Shown piece by piece: positions 22,586 to 32,789 of a DNA stretch of 64,000 nt. Both the position numbers and the translations under genes were made by a program. How positions within the stretch are numbered: the stretch's first letter is position 1; every line of letters begins with the position of its first letter. This stretch comes from Megaustenia siamemsis. Lineage: Eukaryota > Mollusca > Gastropoda > Stylommatophora > Ariophantidae. The stretch spans positions 41,623,630-41,687,629 of the forward strand of contig JAVIAB010000139.1 of the NCBI GenBank assembly GCA_032433765.1, in the 5' to 3' direction. A model generated the notes under the pieces. That model saw only the letters and a program-made list of their open reading frames with translations. It had not been told where the DNA came from and did no database searches.

Positions 22586-23215
22586 AAAAAAGACACCACA
22601 AAATCATTGTCAACAGTGAAGAACTTAATATTTCAAAAAAAATATGACGATCTGTAATCTGTAGTAAGTAAGAATGGAGACTACCAGATGGAGATTAACA
22701 ATAGATTAGCAATAGCAACACAACAGTTAAACACTATAAAGAAAGCGCGGCGCAATACCTGCAAGGCAGTAAAATCAAATTTATTGATGATATATATCTT
22801 CTCGATAGCAACATTTGGCTTCGAATCATGGACAATCTCGAAAACATCAAGAAAAAAAATCGATTCATTCGAAACAAAATATTACAGAACAATCATTAAG
22901 ATAGTCATGATATTGGAAAATTGCAATGAAGACATTTAAACATTAAAACGGATTGGGTTTTACACACAATTCTTCTGAGGAAATTTAAAAAAAAACTATG
23001 TCACGGAAAAAATTCACAGCGAGATTGAAAGAACAATAATGGAATGCATGGATCATGGACTACGCATGAAAGGTAGACCAAGAAGAAGGTGGTTTCAAGA
23101 CAAAGATACATTGAACATGACGACAGTAGAAGTTGTATAGAAGCTGGCTAGAGAGCGAGATTCTTTCGGACAAGCTGTGGTGAATGCAATATTCTACAAA
23201 GGACATGCGGCTTGA
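22586..23215 (+). mobile_element. LINE-E C-terminal part (continuation)
   Basis: After repeat X, LINE-like coding resumes: KIIVNSEELNIS, then EINNRLAIATQQLNTIKKA, a degenerate SIATFGFESWTISKTSRKK and SFETKYYRTIIKI. A broken copy of the RRRWFQDKDTLNMTT and ATFCKGH region follows (23075-23215). The same order is seen in the cleaner copy at 60655-61195. Several stops and frameshifts are present. Confidence 0.78.
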
Positions 23216-23514
23216 TGCTGACCAAAGTATTTGACAAAGTGAAGCATCACGCATAATAATCACAGTTTTAGAAAACATAAAATGTTAACAGTAAAGATCT
23301 AAGAGTAATAAAGAACGTGTACTGGCAACAACGGGAAAAAAACAGTAAGAAATCATTTAAGTATTTTTCAAAGGATAAAACGGGTTGTTAAGTAATGGGA
23401 TCACATTATTTATTCAATGGGTATAGAAGAATTATACCAAAATGACGTACTATGAATGCTTGTCACTGTACATAATATAAAAACAAACTGGGGCTAACAT
23501 ACTTAGTCGCTAAA

Positions 23515-24045
23515 AGCAAACATAATAGATGTTTAGTGATGAAAAGTAAATCATAAGCCTTGCAGTAGCCAACAATACAGAAGTCATGGTTGTAACAAAG
23601 AAAATTACTTCTCCTAAGCGCATAATTAAAGTATATGCGACTGTGTTAAAACAAGTCAAGGAATTCAAAAACCTAGAAACAATATTAGCTTAACAAATGG
23701 TATATGGTGGAGGTGTGTTGCAGAATAGCTCAAGCAAAGGCTGCATGCGTTTCAAATGATGGGGGAAAATATCATGCAGCTGATTTTTGAAGACAGAAGC
23801 CAAGGAAAGATACTCTGTGCACAATTAAATGGATTTAAGTCTAATATGGAGATAAGAGAAATGGTCATTCAACCAACGATCTCATTACAATTAGGAAGAG
23901 AAGATTGGTATTTGACGGACATGTGTTGAAAAGAGGAGGCAAACAAATTTCAAAACAGGCAAAAAGCAAGTTTTTAAAAAAAGAAAAGAGGAACACCTAG
24001 ATAGAGACACTGAAAAGCATGCCGATAAGAAAAGCAAAGTTTGCA
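23515..24045 (+). mobile_element. Degenerate LINE fragments (LINE-A/H-like)
   Basis: Plus-strand pieces KVMVVTKKITSPKRIIKV and TVLKQVKEFKNLETIL (23585-23690) correspond to the region after the YADD box. Near 23895-24010, 'VFDGHVLKRGGKQISKQAKS' and KKEKRGTPR resemble the GHTLRKPTESITQQA and GKRQRGRPR region of LINE-H. Many stops. Two elements may be joined; the boundary is not clear. Confidence 0.6.
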
Positions 24046-24345
24046 GGCACATCATCATCATGTACCATACCGGTTGGTGTAATCGTTCATGTATTTCCAC
24101 AATCTTCCTGTCCACCGTGCATCGTATCGATTCTGCTGTTAGCTGTGTTCCATGCCATGCCACCAAGCTATCTAGTACTTTCTTTCTTTGTGGTCCACAG
24201 TCTCTCTTTCCCTGTATTTTGCCAGTTGTAACCATGTATTCAAAATTTCCTCTTCTTACGATGTGCTCGGAAAGTGTTAATTGTTTCTTTTTTTATGTTT
24301 CTTTATGAGCTCCCTTTTCGTGTTGGTCTCTTTGAGAATTTCCTC
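24046..24345 (-). mobile_element. LINE-B 3'-end fragment
   Basis: The minus-strand frame reads YMVTTGKIQGKRDCGPQRKK, VLDSLVAWHGTQLTAESIRC and TVDRKIVEIHERLHQPVWYM, into a (GAT)n tail. It corresponds to copies at 26843, 28366 and 58300. Truncated and diverged. Confidence 0.8.
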
Positions 24346-24445
24346 GTTTGTCTTTTTAGCTGGCAGGCATATACTCATTTAATAAAATCGAACGTCTTGT
24401 CCAGAATAGAGATGTGTAGTCTCGCGGTGCTTGGTGGGTCAAGAT

Positions 24446-25300
24446 CCAGAAATAGGTAAAAGAGCTTTTCAGTGTTATGTAAAGTCAGTCTTAACATATG
24501 GACGTGAATCGTGGACAATACGACAAGAGATATGAAAATCGTTGAAAGCCACAGAAAAATGATTTACAGACGAATTTTAAGAAAACCTTCCATAGCAAAA
24601 AAAAATTGTAATAAAGACGACCTAAAAGGAATCAAAACAAGAAAGAAAACTTATTATCAACATCATCTTCATCATCATCGAGTGCCGTCTCCGCAACGAA
24701 GGTTGGCTACCATGGAGCGCCATTCTGCTCTGTCTCTTGCTTTGATGGTGCAGGTTGTCATAGGCTGATTTGTCCATCTTTTGATGTTACTCGTCCATGT
24801 TAGTCTTGGTCTGCCTCTGCCTCTTTTACCTTGTATTTTCCCCTCCAGGATTACTTTTAGTAGGCTGTTGCGTCTTTTAACATGGCCCAAAAATCGCATT
24901 TGTCTTGTTTGAATTGTGCTTAGTAGTTCTCTTTTCATTTTTATTTGTTTTAAGACTTCATCGTTTGTTTTCTTTTCCTTCCATCCAATTCTACCTATTC
25001 TTCTATATATCCACATTTCAAAGCCTTCAATTCTCTGTTCTGTTTTCTTGTCTATCAACAAAAATAGAAAATAATAATCATATTTTAGTCAAGCAATGAG
25101 AAGAAACAACTGGAATATATTGTGACAACAGTGGAATATCGAGAGAAGAAGAAATAGAGAAAGGCCGAACGAAAAGGTACAGAAAAGTTTCTGGGAATGA
25201 TCTGGTAAGAAGTCAAATGCGGAAGTGATAAACAGCCATTTGGATAGAAAGTTGTTGAGAGGCATAGCCATCTATGCCTACGGGTACGGCACCTGATGAT
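24446..25300 (+). mobile_element. LINE-A fragment split by a nested LINE-C
   Basis: Left part (24446-24654): 'gtaaagtcagtcttaacata' DNA with VKSVLTYGRESWTIRQ and YRRILRKPSIAKKN. Right part (about 25090-25300): RRNNWNIL*QQ..., degenerate from MRREQLEYIVTT, ending with a DRKLLRGIAIYAYGYGT stop. LINE-C lies in between with a 7-bp TSD. The right part is followed by a 75-bp tandem duplication. Confidence 0.8.
24662..25052 (-). mobile_element. LINE-C insertion nested in LINE-A
   Basis: A minus-strand open frame reads IEGFEMWIYRRIGRIGWKEK, TNDEVLKQIKMKRELLSTI, MRFLGHVKRRNSLLKVILEG and KRGRGRPRLTWTSNIKRW, ending VANLRCGDGTR with a (GAT)n tail (24662-24681). The direct repeat tatcaac at 24655-24661 and 25053-25059 marks the insertion. 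The frame is open throughout this 5'-truncated copy. Confidence 0.88.
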
Positions 25301-25440
25301 GGATGTATATAGAAACCGTGAGAAGCACGACAATAAAGTATGGTTTTAACATCTAACACTACGCTACCTGATGATGAATGTGTTTAGACCGTGAGAGAAG
25401 CACGGTAATAAAGTATAGTTTTTACATCCAACACTACGGT
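25291..25440. repeat. 75-bp tandem duplication at the LINE-A end
   Basis: The segment ACCTGATGATGGATGTATAT...ACATCTAACACTACG is followed by a second copy with a few changes (ACCTGATGATGAATGTGTTT...ACATCCAACACTACG). Confidence 0.85.
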
Positions 25441-25540
25441 TATCTTTCCCAAAAGACACGCTGTTGTCGACCGAACTGTAATAATAATTGATACAGTAGC
25501 ACTTAGATGAGAAAGGTAGTCACAGCTTGACTTGAATATG

Positions 25541-25695
25541 TTGTACACTTTCATACATTACTGCTTACTATATATATTGTACAGTCTATTACACTATCAT
25601 ACAGTACCGCTTACTATATATTTTGTACAGTCTATTACACTTTCATACATTACTGCTTACTCTATAAAATGTACAGACGATTACACTTTCATACT
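25541..25695. repeat. About 61-bp tandem repeat, 2.5 copies
   Basis: Repeats of 'acactttcatacattactgc', 'ttactatatatattgtacag' and 'tctatt' recur at about 61-62 bp with small changes. Confidence 0.85.
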
Positions 25696-26055
25696 TGATT
25701 AAATTCAGACGCTTGTCGATCTTCGATAATAACTGTAGGTGCTGATCTGCTGATCATCTTTTGTCATGGCTGATTCTGCCAATATCTTAATGACTGTTTT
25801 TGCAGCAGAATTAACAGTGCCAACAAGCTGATTTTTCATGTCTAAACGACAAATGTATTTCTATAACTTTTATTATTTATTTATTTATTTTTTACTAATT
25901 TTTAAATCTTTCGTCAATTTCAGTTAGCCAAGTTCACGGCATAAGAACCGTACATTACATGTGCTGAATTAAAAAAAAAAGTGTTTCATTTGACCTTGTT
26001 TTCTTTTTTAACTATGGAGTTATTTTTCCTACTTGACCTCAATTTGAATTATAAG
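25696..26055. other. No gene seen
   Basis: AT-rich with (TTTA)n at about 25870-25890. No feature recognised. Confidence 0.5.
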
Positions 26056-26480
26056 TGGGTTATCATCAATGCACTCTGAACATGTCCATAGTTGCTCAGA
26101 TCTCCTTCTCTGCATGACCTGCAGCACTCAGCGACTGACGACTCCAATTCTATGTTAGTTGATAAGTCCCACAACACTCAGCGACTGACGACTCCAATTC
26201 TATGTTAGTTGATAAGTCCCACAACACTCAGCGACTGACGACTCCAATTCTATGTTAGTTAATAAGTCCCGCAGCACTCAGCGACTGACGACTCCAATTC
26301 TGTTAGTTGATAAGTCCCGCAGCACTCAGCGACTGGCGACTCCAATTCTATGTTAGTTGATAAGTCCTCTTATGCACCCACTATGCCTCTCGTTTCTGGC
26401 TGTACTCATCATTACTCCCCATCACTTTCGTCCGAAGGAGTGACCACTTGAGTCCTGCTTCACTTTTCTTAGAAGAGCTG
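26056..26480 (-). mobile_element. LINE-N fragment with internal 50-bp tandem amplification
   Basis: The ends match the LINE-N 3' region (ATGGACATGTTCAGAGTG; TTCGGACGAAAGTGATGGGG). The internal block encoding the INQHRxGVVSRWTLREL region has been amplified about five times as a 50-bp unit (cactcagcgactgacgactc, then caattctatgttagttgata, then agtcccacaa) between about 26125 and 26365. Fifty is not a multiple of three, so the frame is destroyed. Confidence 0.85.
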
Positions 26481-26769
26481 TGAAGGAAGTTACATCGTTG
26501 GGTATGATACACTTATGCAGCGACCTAGTTCATTCCTTTTAGATTTTTTTCCTGGTTTTGCTCGAGTAACATATGACCCTTTATGAAAAACGCAAAGGCA
26601 GTGGATTTTGAACATACACTTTGGTCAAGCATATCACATATTAACGACATATTTTGCTGTGTGACTATCTTTACCGCTCATAAACGTCAATAATTTATAG
26701 CTAATTAAATTCACTGAAACAAAATGGCTGGACCAATTTAATCAACATGGAAACGATTGAATCGTACAT
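26481..26769. other. No gene seen
   Basis: AT-rich sequence without recognisable features. Confidence 0.5.
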
Positions 26770-26780
26770 TAACAAATAGT

Positions 26781-27254
26781 AAAAAAATAAAAAGGTAAAG
26801 TGACCCCGTCACGCCAAGTGGCGTATAGGGAATATGGTGTTATCATCGTCATGTGCCATACCGGTTGGCGTAGGTGATCATGTCCCTCCACAATCTTCTA
26901 TCTACAGTGCATCGTATCAGTTCTGTTGTTGACTGTTTTCCATGCCATGACACCAAGCTATCCAGTATTTTCTCTCCTTGTCGTCCGCGATCTCTCTTTC
27001 ATTTTATTTTGCCAGTTGTAACCAAGTATTCCAAGAATGTGGTGTTAGTGACCATAAATTTTACAGACCTTCAGCACATGATTTTTGAGGTAATGTTGTC
27101 GGTATTACGCCCATGCCACTTTACTTTAACAGAAAAAAAAGCCAGTACCCATTAAAGGCTGGGTGAAACCGGACACCATCGATTTGGATTTAACCCTACC
27201 TCTTGTCCTTTGTAGTCCAGTTCACTAACCACTGAGCTATCGCGGCTCGCATAA
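26781..27254 (-). mobile_element. SINE copy S2 interrupted by LINE-B
   Basis: SINE body at 26797-26842 and tRNA-like head plus body at 27035-27247 (A box in CGCGATAGCTCAGTGGTTAG read on minus; B box weakened). An 11-bp direct repeat with one mismatch (taacaaatagt 26770-26780 / taacaaataat 27255-27265) flanks the whole, dating the SINE before the LINE inside it. Confidence 0.88.
26843..27034 (-). mobile_element. LINE-B insertion nested in SINE S2
   Basis: The minus-strand frame encodes the TTGKIK, DRGRQGEKILDSLVSWHGKQ and RRLWRDMIT region, into a CATGACGATGA tail. The flanking direct repeat gaatatggtgtta (26830-26842) / gaatgtggtgtta (27035-27047) is SINE sequence duplicated on insertion. Only 192 bp of the 3' end is present. 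Confidence 0.88.
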
Positions 27255-27265
27255 TAACAAATAAT

Positions 27266-27787
27266 TAAATACATATTACTATAGAAAACACCGTGGTAGA
27301 TTAAAACGTAAATAATATGTTATATTCATTAAGTGAAACGAAGCTGAAGTGTTCTCCAGAGCACTAAATCTGGCCATTGTGAAATGAAAGATCGTTGTCT
27401 CCTTGTCTCGACTCTCACCACAGCTCGCGGCAACAAGGGAAAGTCTAGGTCAATACATCTTTCGGTTTAGACTATCTACGTAGCTTGAGTTAGGAGAGGC
27501 ATTAGTACAATGACTGCCTTAGGGATCTTGCTTTCCTATTCGATCACGTCGTTCGCTTCATCAGCCTGTTCTCATTTGTGGGTATAGCTATCGTGAGCAG
27601 TTAAGGCGATGAGATTACTTTCTATTGTAAAATTATTATATTCATGAAATAGTTTTACTGCACTCGGGGCAACCCATTTCCACTCCACCGCCCGTCTCAG
27701 CATTTCTCGAAGTGAATCTATACTGACTATCCCTCTAAGTGTTGATTTTGAATATTTCCAGTTTTCCTATTAACCACTACCAATAGA
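27266..27787. other. No gene seen
   Basis: AT-rich unique sequence. No supportable feature. Confidence 0.5.
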
Positions 27788-28043
27788 GGGAGCCGCGATA
27801 GCTCAGTGATTAGTGAAATGGACTACAAAGGACAGGGGGTAGTGTTCGATCCCAACAGACGGCTTCCGGGATCACCCAGCCTTAAATGGGTACCAGATTT
27901 TTTTTCTTGGAAAGTAAAGCGGCGCGGGCGTAATACCGACCACATTACCCCGAAAATTACGTGCAGAAGATCTGTAAAATGTATGGTCACTAACACCATA
28001 TTTCCTATACGTCACTTGGCGTGACGAGAGCACTTTACTTTTA
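27788..28043 (+). mobile_element. Full-length SINE copy S3
   Basis: It begins GGGAGCCGCGATAGCTCAG (A box), with B box GTGTTCGATCCC near 27841. The body CCAGCCTTAAATGGGTACC...GGCGCGGGCGTAATACCGAC runs to CACTTGGCGTGACGAGAGCA and CTTTACTTTTA. No clear TSD by eye. Confidence 0.9.
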
Positions 28044-28365
28044 CCTACTCACAATCGACCAAACCCCTTTTCCGCCTCTAGACCAGCAGCCTCTTAATAC
28101 CCTCTTTACCCATTCATCCCCCTTCTCTTCTCTCGTAACGAGTGTAGAACAAAAGTGACGATACCAAAATAAGTGATATATCAACACCGGTGATCATTTA
28201 CAAGTTTGGATATTTTAGAGTTCTGCTTAAATTCCTATATTTTTGTATCAATTATTTTTTAATGAAGTAGAAACTGAGAGCAGGTTAGATTTTTTTTTTA
28301 AAAAGTAGGTGACGAGTTCTCGTAGTTAATGATCGGCAGGAGCTAGTCTCCGTCGATATCAGAAT
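28044..28365. other. No gene seen
   Basis: Unique-looking sequence between SINE S3 and LINE-B. Confidence 0.5.
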
Positions 28366-29147
28366 TTCATCATCATCATGTACCATACGGGTTGGCGTAA
28401 GCGATCATGTCCCTCCACGATCTTCTATCCACCGTGCATCGTATCAGTTCTGTTGTTGACTGTTTTCCATGCCATGACACCAAGCTATCTAGTATTTTCT
28501 CTCTTTGTCGCCGGCGATTTCTCTTTCCCTGTATTTTGCCAGTTGTAACCAAGTATTTTTTTTTTAAAGCGTTGCTTGAGAAAAGTAACAAACAACACAA
28601 GAAGAGATACAATACCAAATGAAACCATAAGAAAAATAGTAGGAACAAAACCCTGCCAAGAATATATAGAACAACAACAACTTAAATGGTTTGGCCACCT
28701 GGTCAGAATGAATTCTCACCAATCACCATCAAGGGCGTTCTTCTCGAGAATGCATGGGAAAAGACCAAGATGAAGACCCAGAAGAAGATGGATAGATGCA
28801 GTGACAGAGACATGTAACAACAAAGGAAGATCACTAATTCAGACAATTCGAGCAGCACAAGAACGACAAATGATATAAACCATGACACCTTTTAGGTATC
28901 AGTGAAAAGAGAAAAGAAGAAGATGGATAGATGCAGTGACAGAGACATGTAACAACAAAGGAAGATCACTAATTCAGACAGTTCGTGCAGCTCAAGAACG
29001 ACAAATGATATAAACCATGACACCTTTTAGGTATCAGTGAGAAGAGAGAAGAGGAAGAAGAACCAAGCATTCCAACTTTCCTCTTCTCATGATGAACCCG
29101 AAATATAGTGACTTTCTTCCGAAACAAGAAAGGAGCTCCTATTATTA
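28366..29147 (-). mobile_element. LINE-B fragment split by LINE-D
   Basis: Left part 28366-28558 (minus): YLVTTGKIQGKRNRRRQREK, ILDSLVSWHGKQSTTELIRC and DRRSWRDMIAYANPYGT, stop, (GAT)n tail. LINE-B resumes at about 29064 (accaagcattccaactttcc, matching the copy at 58480-58500) to about 29147. The interruption carries a duplicated 'aaccaagtatt/aaccaagcatt'. Confidence 0.82.
28559..29061 (+). mobile_element. LINE-D insertion in LINE-B with duplicated 3' end
   Basis: The frame reads TIPNETIRKIVGTKPCQEYI, QQQLKWFGHLVRMNSHQSPS and a stop-broken C-terminus. The terminal roughly 135 bp (AAGATGGATAGATGCAGTGA to GGTATCAGTGA plus a GAAGAG tail) is present twice in tandem (about 28786-28920 and 28921-29055). 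It is flanked by the LINE-B duplication near 28546-28556 and 29062-29072. Confidence 0.82.
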
Positions 29148-29296
29148 GGATGGCGTATAGGAAATATGGTGTTAATGACCATAATTTGTATAGACCTTTG
29201 GCACATGATTGTTGGGGTAATAGGATCGTTATTACGCCCGTGTTGATTTACTTTCCAGGAAAAAAATCCACTACCCATTTAAGGCTGAGTGAAGCA
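29148..29296 (-). mobile_element. SINE copy S4, head missing
   Basis: Body only: 'ggcgtataggaaatatggtg' to 'actacccatttaaggctgag'. The tRNA-like head is absent, as expected for a 5'-truncated copy in minus orientation. Confidence 0.82.
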
Positions 29297-30195
29297 TGGC
29301 AATTTTTTAAAAAAGGGGGAAAAAGTGGTATGGTTAAAGCTTCACGTAGTTGAGAAACAAAACAAAAGTCGACGTTTTGGCCATGTATCAGGTGGAACAA
29401 TAAACAACACTCAAATATAAATAAGGATACATACAATCATCTAACTACATGGCGATAATAAGCTAGATAGTAAAGAAAGAAAAAAAAGGGGGAAAAAAGT
29501 CACTTCTCTACGTGTCCAGAGCTTGGTCAGCCACTTGCTGAACCTTTAACTTATTGAAGCTAAAACTCACAATCCGATGTGTGCACAATCTTGTGCAATA
29601 CTTTGCTTGTCCGGTACTTTCTTTCTTACTTTTTTCCTTCTATCTTTCCTTCTCTCTATTATTCTTTCTTTCCTTTTTGTTTACCCTTCTTCCTTTCTTT
29701 TTTGCCTTTCTTTATTTATTTAATTATTTCTTTCTTTCATGGGTTTATCTCATTTGCGTCGTGATTACGGTTATCGGATAACAAATCATTTCACATGTTT
29801 GCAGAAACTGATCTCAAGTTTGTATTTTGCAGCTGGAATGTCCCGTGATATTTCATAATTTCTTCATTATCTTGTATTGACACTGTCAGTGTTCAGGATC
29901 AGTTACCTCTCAAACCATATCTCTTTTGACAATGAAAGACTCACACTCAGGACGGGATTTAGACTAATCTGGCTACGCTAATTTAATCTTTTGATGCGCC
30001 CTTATTAAAAAATAACACCAGGTCTCTATCGTAGATTACTGTATAAATATATTTTGAGCCCCCCTCGGATTGCAAGGCCCTAAGTTCCAGCTGAATTAAA
30101 TTTAAAACCCGAGACTGTAACCGTTGCTATGATGTTCATGCGTTCCTCTGATAACTTCCATGCAACGTAGCCAATATATTATATAATCATTTATT
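29297..30195. other. No gene seen; pyrimidine-rich stretch
   Basis: CT-rich 29590-29745 gives hydrophobic-looking frames (F, L, S repeats) that are compositional. The remainder is unique AT-rich DNA. Confidence 0.5.
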
Positions 30196-30202
30196 TAAAA
30201 AA

Positions 30203-30204
<2 letters not shown>

Positions 30205-30250
<46 letters not shown>
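30205..30250. repeat. (AT)n microsatellite
   Basis: About 23 uninterrupted AT units. Confidence 0.98.
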
Positions 30251-30255
<5 letters not shown>

Positions 30256-30458
30256 TTTCCCATGTGTGGGATCTGCCAAGAACAAACGGAGAATATAGAT
30301 GACTTGTTCAGTGAAATCGCCGCGAGGTGTTTGGGCCTCATTTTTATTTCACCCCAACAGGAAAACAAACTTTTGACCCTCCCGAGATTCAGACCCGCGC
30401 TCTCCTGGTTTGGAGCACAACGAGTTATCTATTCGGCCACCCGCTTGCCTATTACATG
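30251..30458 (-). mobile_element. tRNA-like SINE of a second family (Leu/Ser-tRNA-like head)
   Basis: Minus strand from about 30458 reads GGCAAGCGGGTGGCCGAATA (A-box-like) with the B-box-like GGTCTGAATCTC about 55 bases on, then a body ending at the (AT)n tract. The extended D-arm-like spacing resembles class II tRNAs. B-box drift (GGTTCGAATC expected) suggests an old copy. No second copy is in this window. Confidence 0.6.
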
Positions 30459-31906
30459 ATTTAATTGTTCGCAGCTTGGCTCTTCTCGGTCGACCCAGCT
30501 GAAGAAATGGGCATCTGGATCAATGAGCTTGGAGAAAGGTATATAAACACTTAGGTGGAGCACCGGCCACTCCACTTACAATGACCCGGGATGGTGAACC
30601 CTTCACTCATACACAGTATTAAAATGTGTCACGTGACTTTTTTAAAAACATTTACTATATTAATCGACGCTACAATCGCGTTGTAAAGTATATATTCAAT
30701 ACATCCTTAAATCTATTTGAAATGTATGTATTTTGTTATTTCCGGTTGTATATTGCCATAACTGGGAGACTCGTGGACAAACGGCACTCTCATCTGATAT
30801 GTCTGGCTAGCCGTTCATGTTTGTTTCTGAATAAATATTTGGGAAGAAGTATATGTGATCATTCTAAGAAGTTTAAAATTCATGAACCGTCACCCGGGGG
30901 GCACATGTTTCTTTGGCCCCTGTCTCAAGAAAGGCAGAAGATTTTTGAGGTAACTCATTGCATATATCACTCTCGTGTTTGTTCGAGAACGCCAGCTCTT
31001 ATACGAAATGCACTGAAGCTTTATTGTTCTGGTTGCCTTGGTGTTAAGCCAGAAATAAATAAATAAAAATATGGAGAAAAAATTCAAATTTGGCCAGTGA
31101 AGTTGATCCTCTATTAGGAAACGTAGCCTGTCGTCGGGCATAAATCCAATTTAACGACCAAAATCTTGACAGTCGAGTAGCCTCTGGAGATCACGTTGCG
31201 GGGATATGGGAGTGTGTTTGAACGCTTGTACTGTGCTTTTCCTGGCCAACATTGTCTTTCTGGCCATCTTGTTTTTTTAAATATATTTTTTGGGGTGTGT
31301 TATGGCTTTATTACGTTTTGATTGCTTGACGTCAGTATTACGTATTTTTAGACTCCTGCGCAGTAATTTGTAATCTGCAGTATGATTGGGCAGCATCTGG
31401 GGAGATCAGACACTTTCAGGCAATAAAGACACAAATGCTTTTCGAATCTTTCATTATTTGACGTGAAGACGTGCAAAAAAATGCATTATGAGTTCATATT
31501 AAACTATTATAAATTGTTTTTTATGATAAAATTATTTTTTTCCTTTGCTGATTTATTTAAAATGAACACGTTTTCTTTAAACGAATTACCAGCAAAGGTT
31601 TCACGCTGTAATGACGTCACTCTTCACTCATGTTAACCTATATCTCCGCATTCTGAACTAGCTAGAGAGGACCTGCACTATCATCTTTCGCCTTCGTTCG
31701 TGATGCATTTGGGCAGGCTTTTAATAGTCCATTTCCTTATTACGATATTATCTATAATTATTTTCTGTCGTTTTATTTATACAAGCCTTTCATTAGCTTT
31801 ATGTTATATGTATGTATACATATTTAGGCATACATATTTTTATAAGTATACATATAGTATAAGTATTTCAAATGCTTAAGAGTTATTTGTTGCTGTATAA
31901 TTTTAT
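30459..31906. other. No confirmed gene
   Basis: A 146-codon plus-strand frame (30626-31066) has no recognisable domain. Its composition is not distinct from neighbours and it lacks splice or repeat context, so it is not called. The rest is AT-rich. Confidence 0.45.
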
Positions 31907-32662
31907 CACTATCATCAAGTACCGGGCCTGCTGGCGTAGGTGATTATGTCTCTTCACAACTTTCGATCACGACAGTTATTTATCATTTCTGTTGTTGACA
32001 TTCTGCCAAGCCATTCTCTTAAGCTGTCTGGTATTTTTTCTCTTTGCTTACCTCTATCTCTTCGTCCCTCAATTTTTCCAGTTGCTACAATATATTTCAG
32101 CTCTTCTCTTCTCATTACATGACCAAAAAATGATGATTGTTTCTTCCTAATATTGGAAATTAGCTCTCTTTTTGCTTAGACCTATTTCAGAACGTTTTCA
32201 TTTCTCTTCTTAGCTGTCCATGGTATTCTCAACATTTTTCTGTAAAACGACATTTCTACAGACTGCAGTAATTTTCTTCTCTGTTGTCCTATTGTCCATG
32301 ATTCACATCCATATGTTAAGACTGGCTCTATATAACATTTAACAACGCATTTTCTTGTTTCTACTGTCAAAAATGGATTGCATAGTATCTTCCTCATTTT
32401 TTGGAAAGCTGCTTTTGCCTGAGCCATTCTGCATCTCACCTCTTTTGTACATCTTCCGTCTGAAGTTAACACAGTTCCCAAACATTTAAATTCATTTACC
32501 TGTTTTAATATTGTTCCAATTGTCTTTATTTTGCACTGAGGTGATGTCTTTTTCTTTGTTGTTACCATTACTTCTGTTTTTCTGCTATTAAGGCTGAGTC
32601 GCTTATTTTTGCTTTTTTTAACTATAATGTCTAACATTTCTTGTTAACTCATTTCTCACTAT
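31907..32662 (-). mobile_element. LINE-A fragment (thumb region to 3' end)
   Basis: Minus-strand frame: MLDIIVKKSKNKRLSLNSRK, TEVMVTTKKKTSPQCKIKTI, VNEFKCLGTVLTSDGRCTKE, RCRMAQAKAAFQKMRKILCN, LTYGCESWTIGQQ and FYRKMLRIPWTAKKRNENVL. A frame break near 32180 precedes the GHVMRREELKYIVATGKIEG region and a 'gatgatagtg' tail. It begins just after the catalytic YADD position. Confidence 0.88.
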
Positions 32663-32789
32663 AGTATTTTTATAAAGTATGTGTCTTATTGCATGTGGGC
32701 AGAACAGTTTTTTTTTTTTTTTGGCATGAACGCGTTGAGTTAAACTTGTAGGACTTAGAGGTATCATAATATCTACCTCCATAGCGCGG

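Noticed and set aside
29554..29781. Hydrophobic, membrane-like frame
   Set aside because: Caused by a TTTCTTTC-type pyrimidine-rich stretch; low complexity.
30626..31066. 146-codon frame considered as a gene
   Set aside because: No domain, splice site or repeat evidence; length is not remarkable at this base composition.
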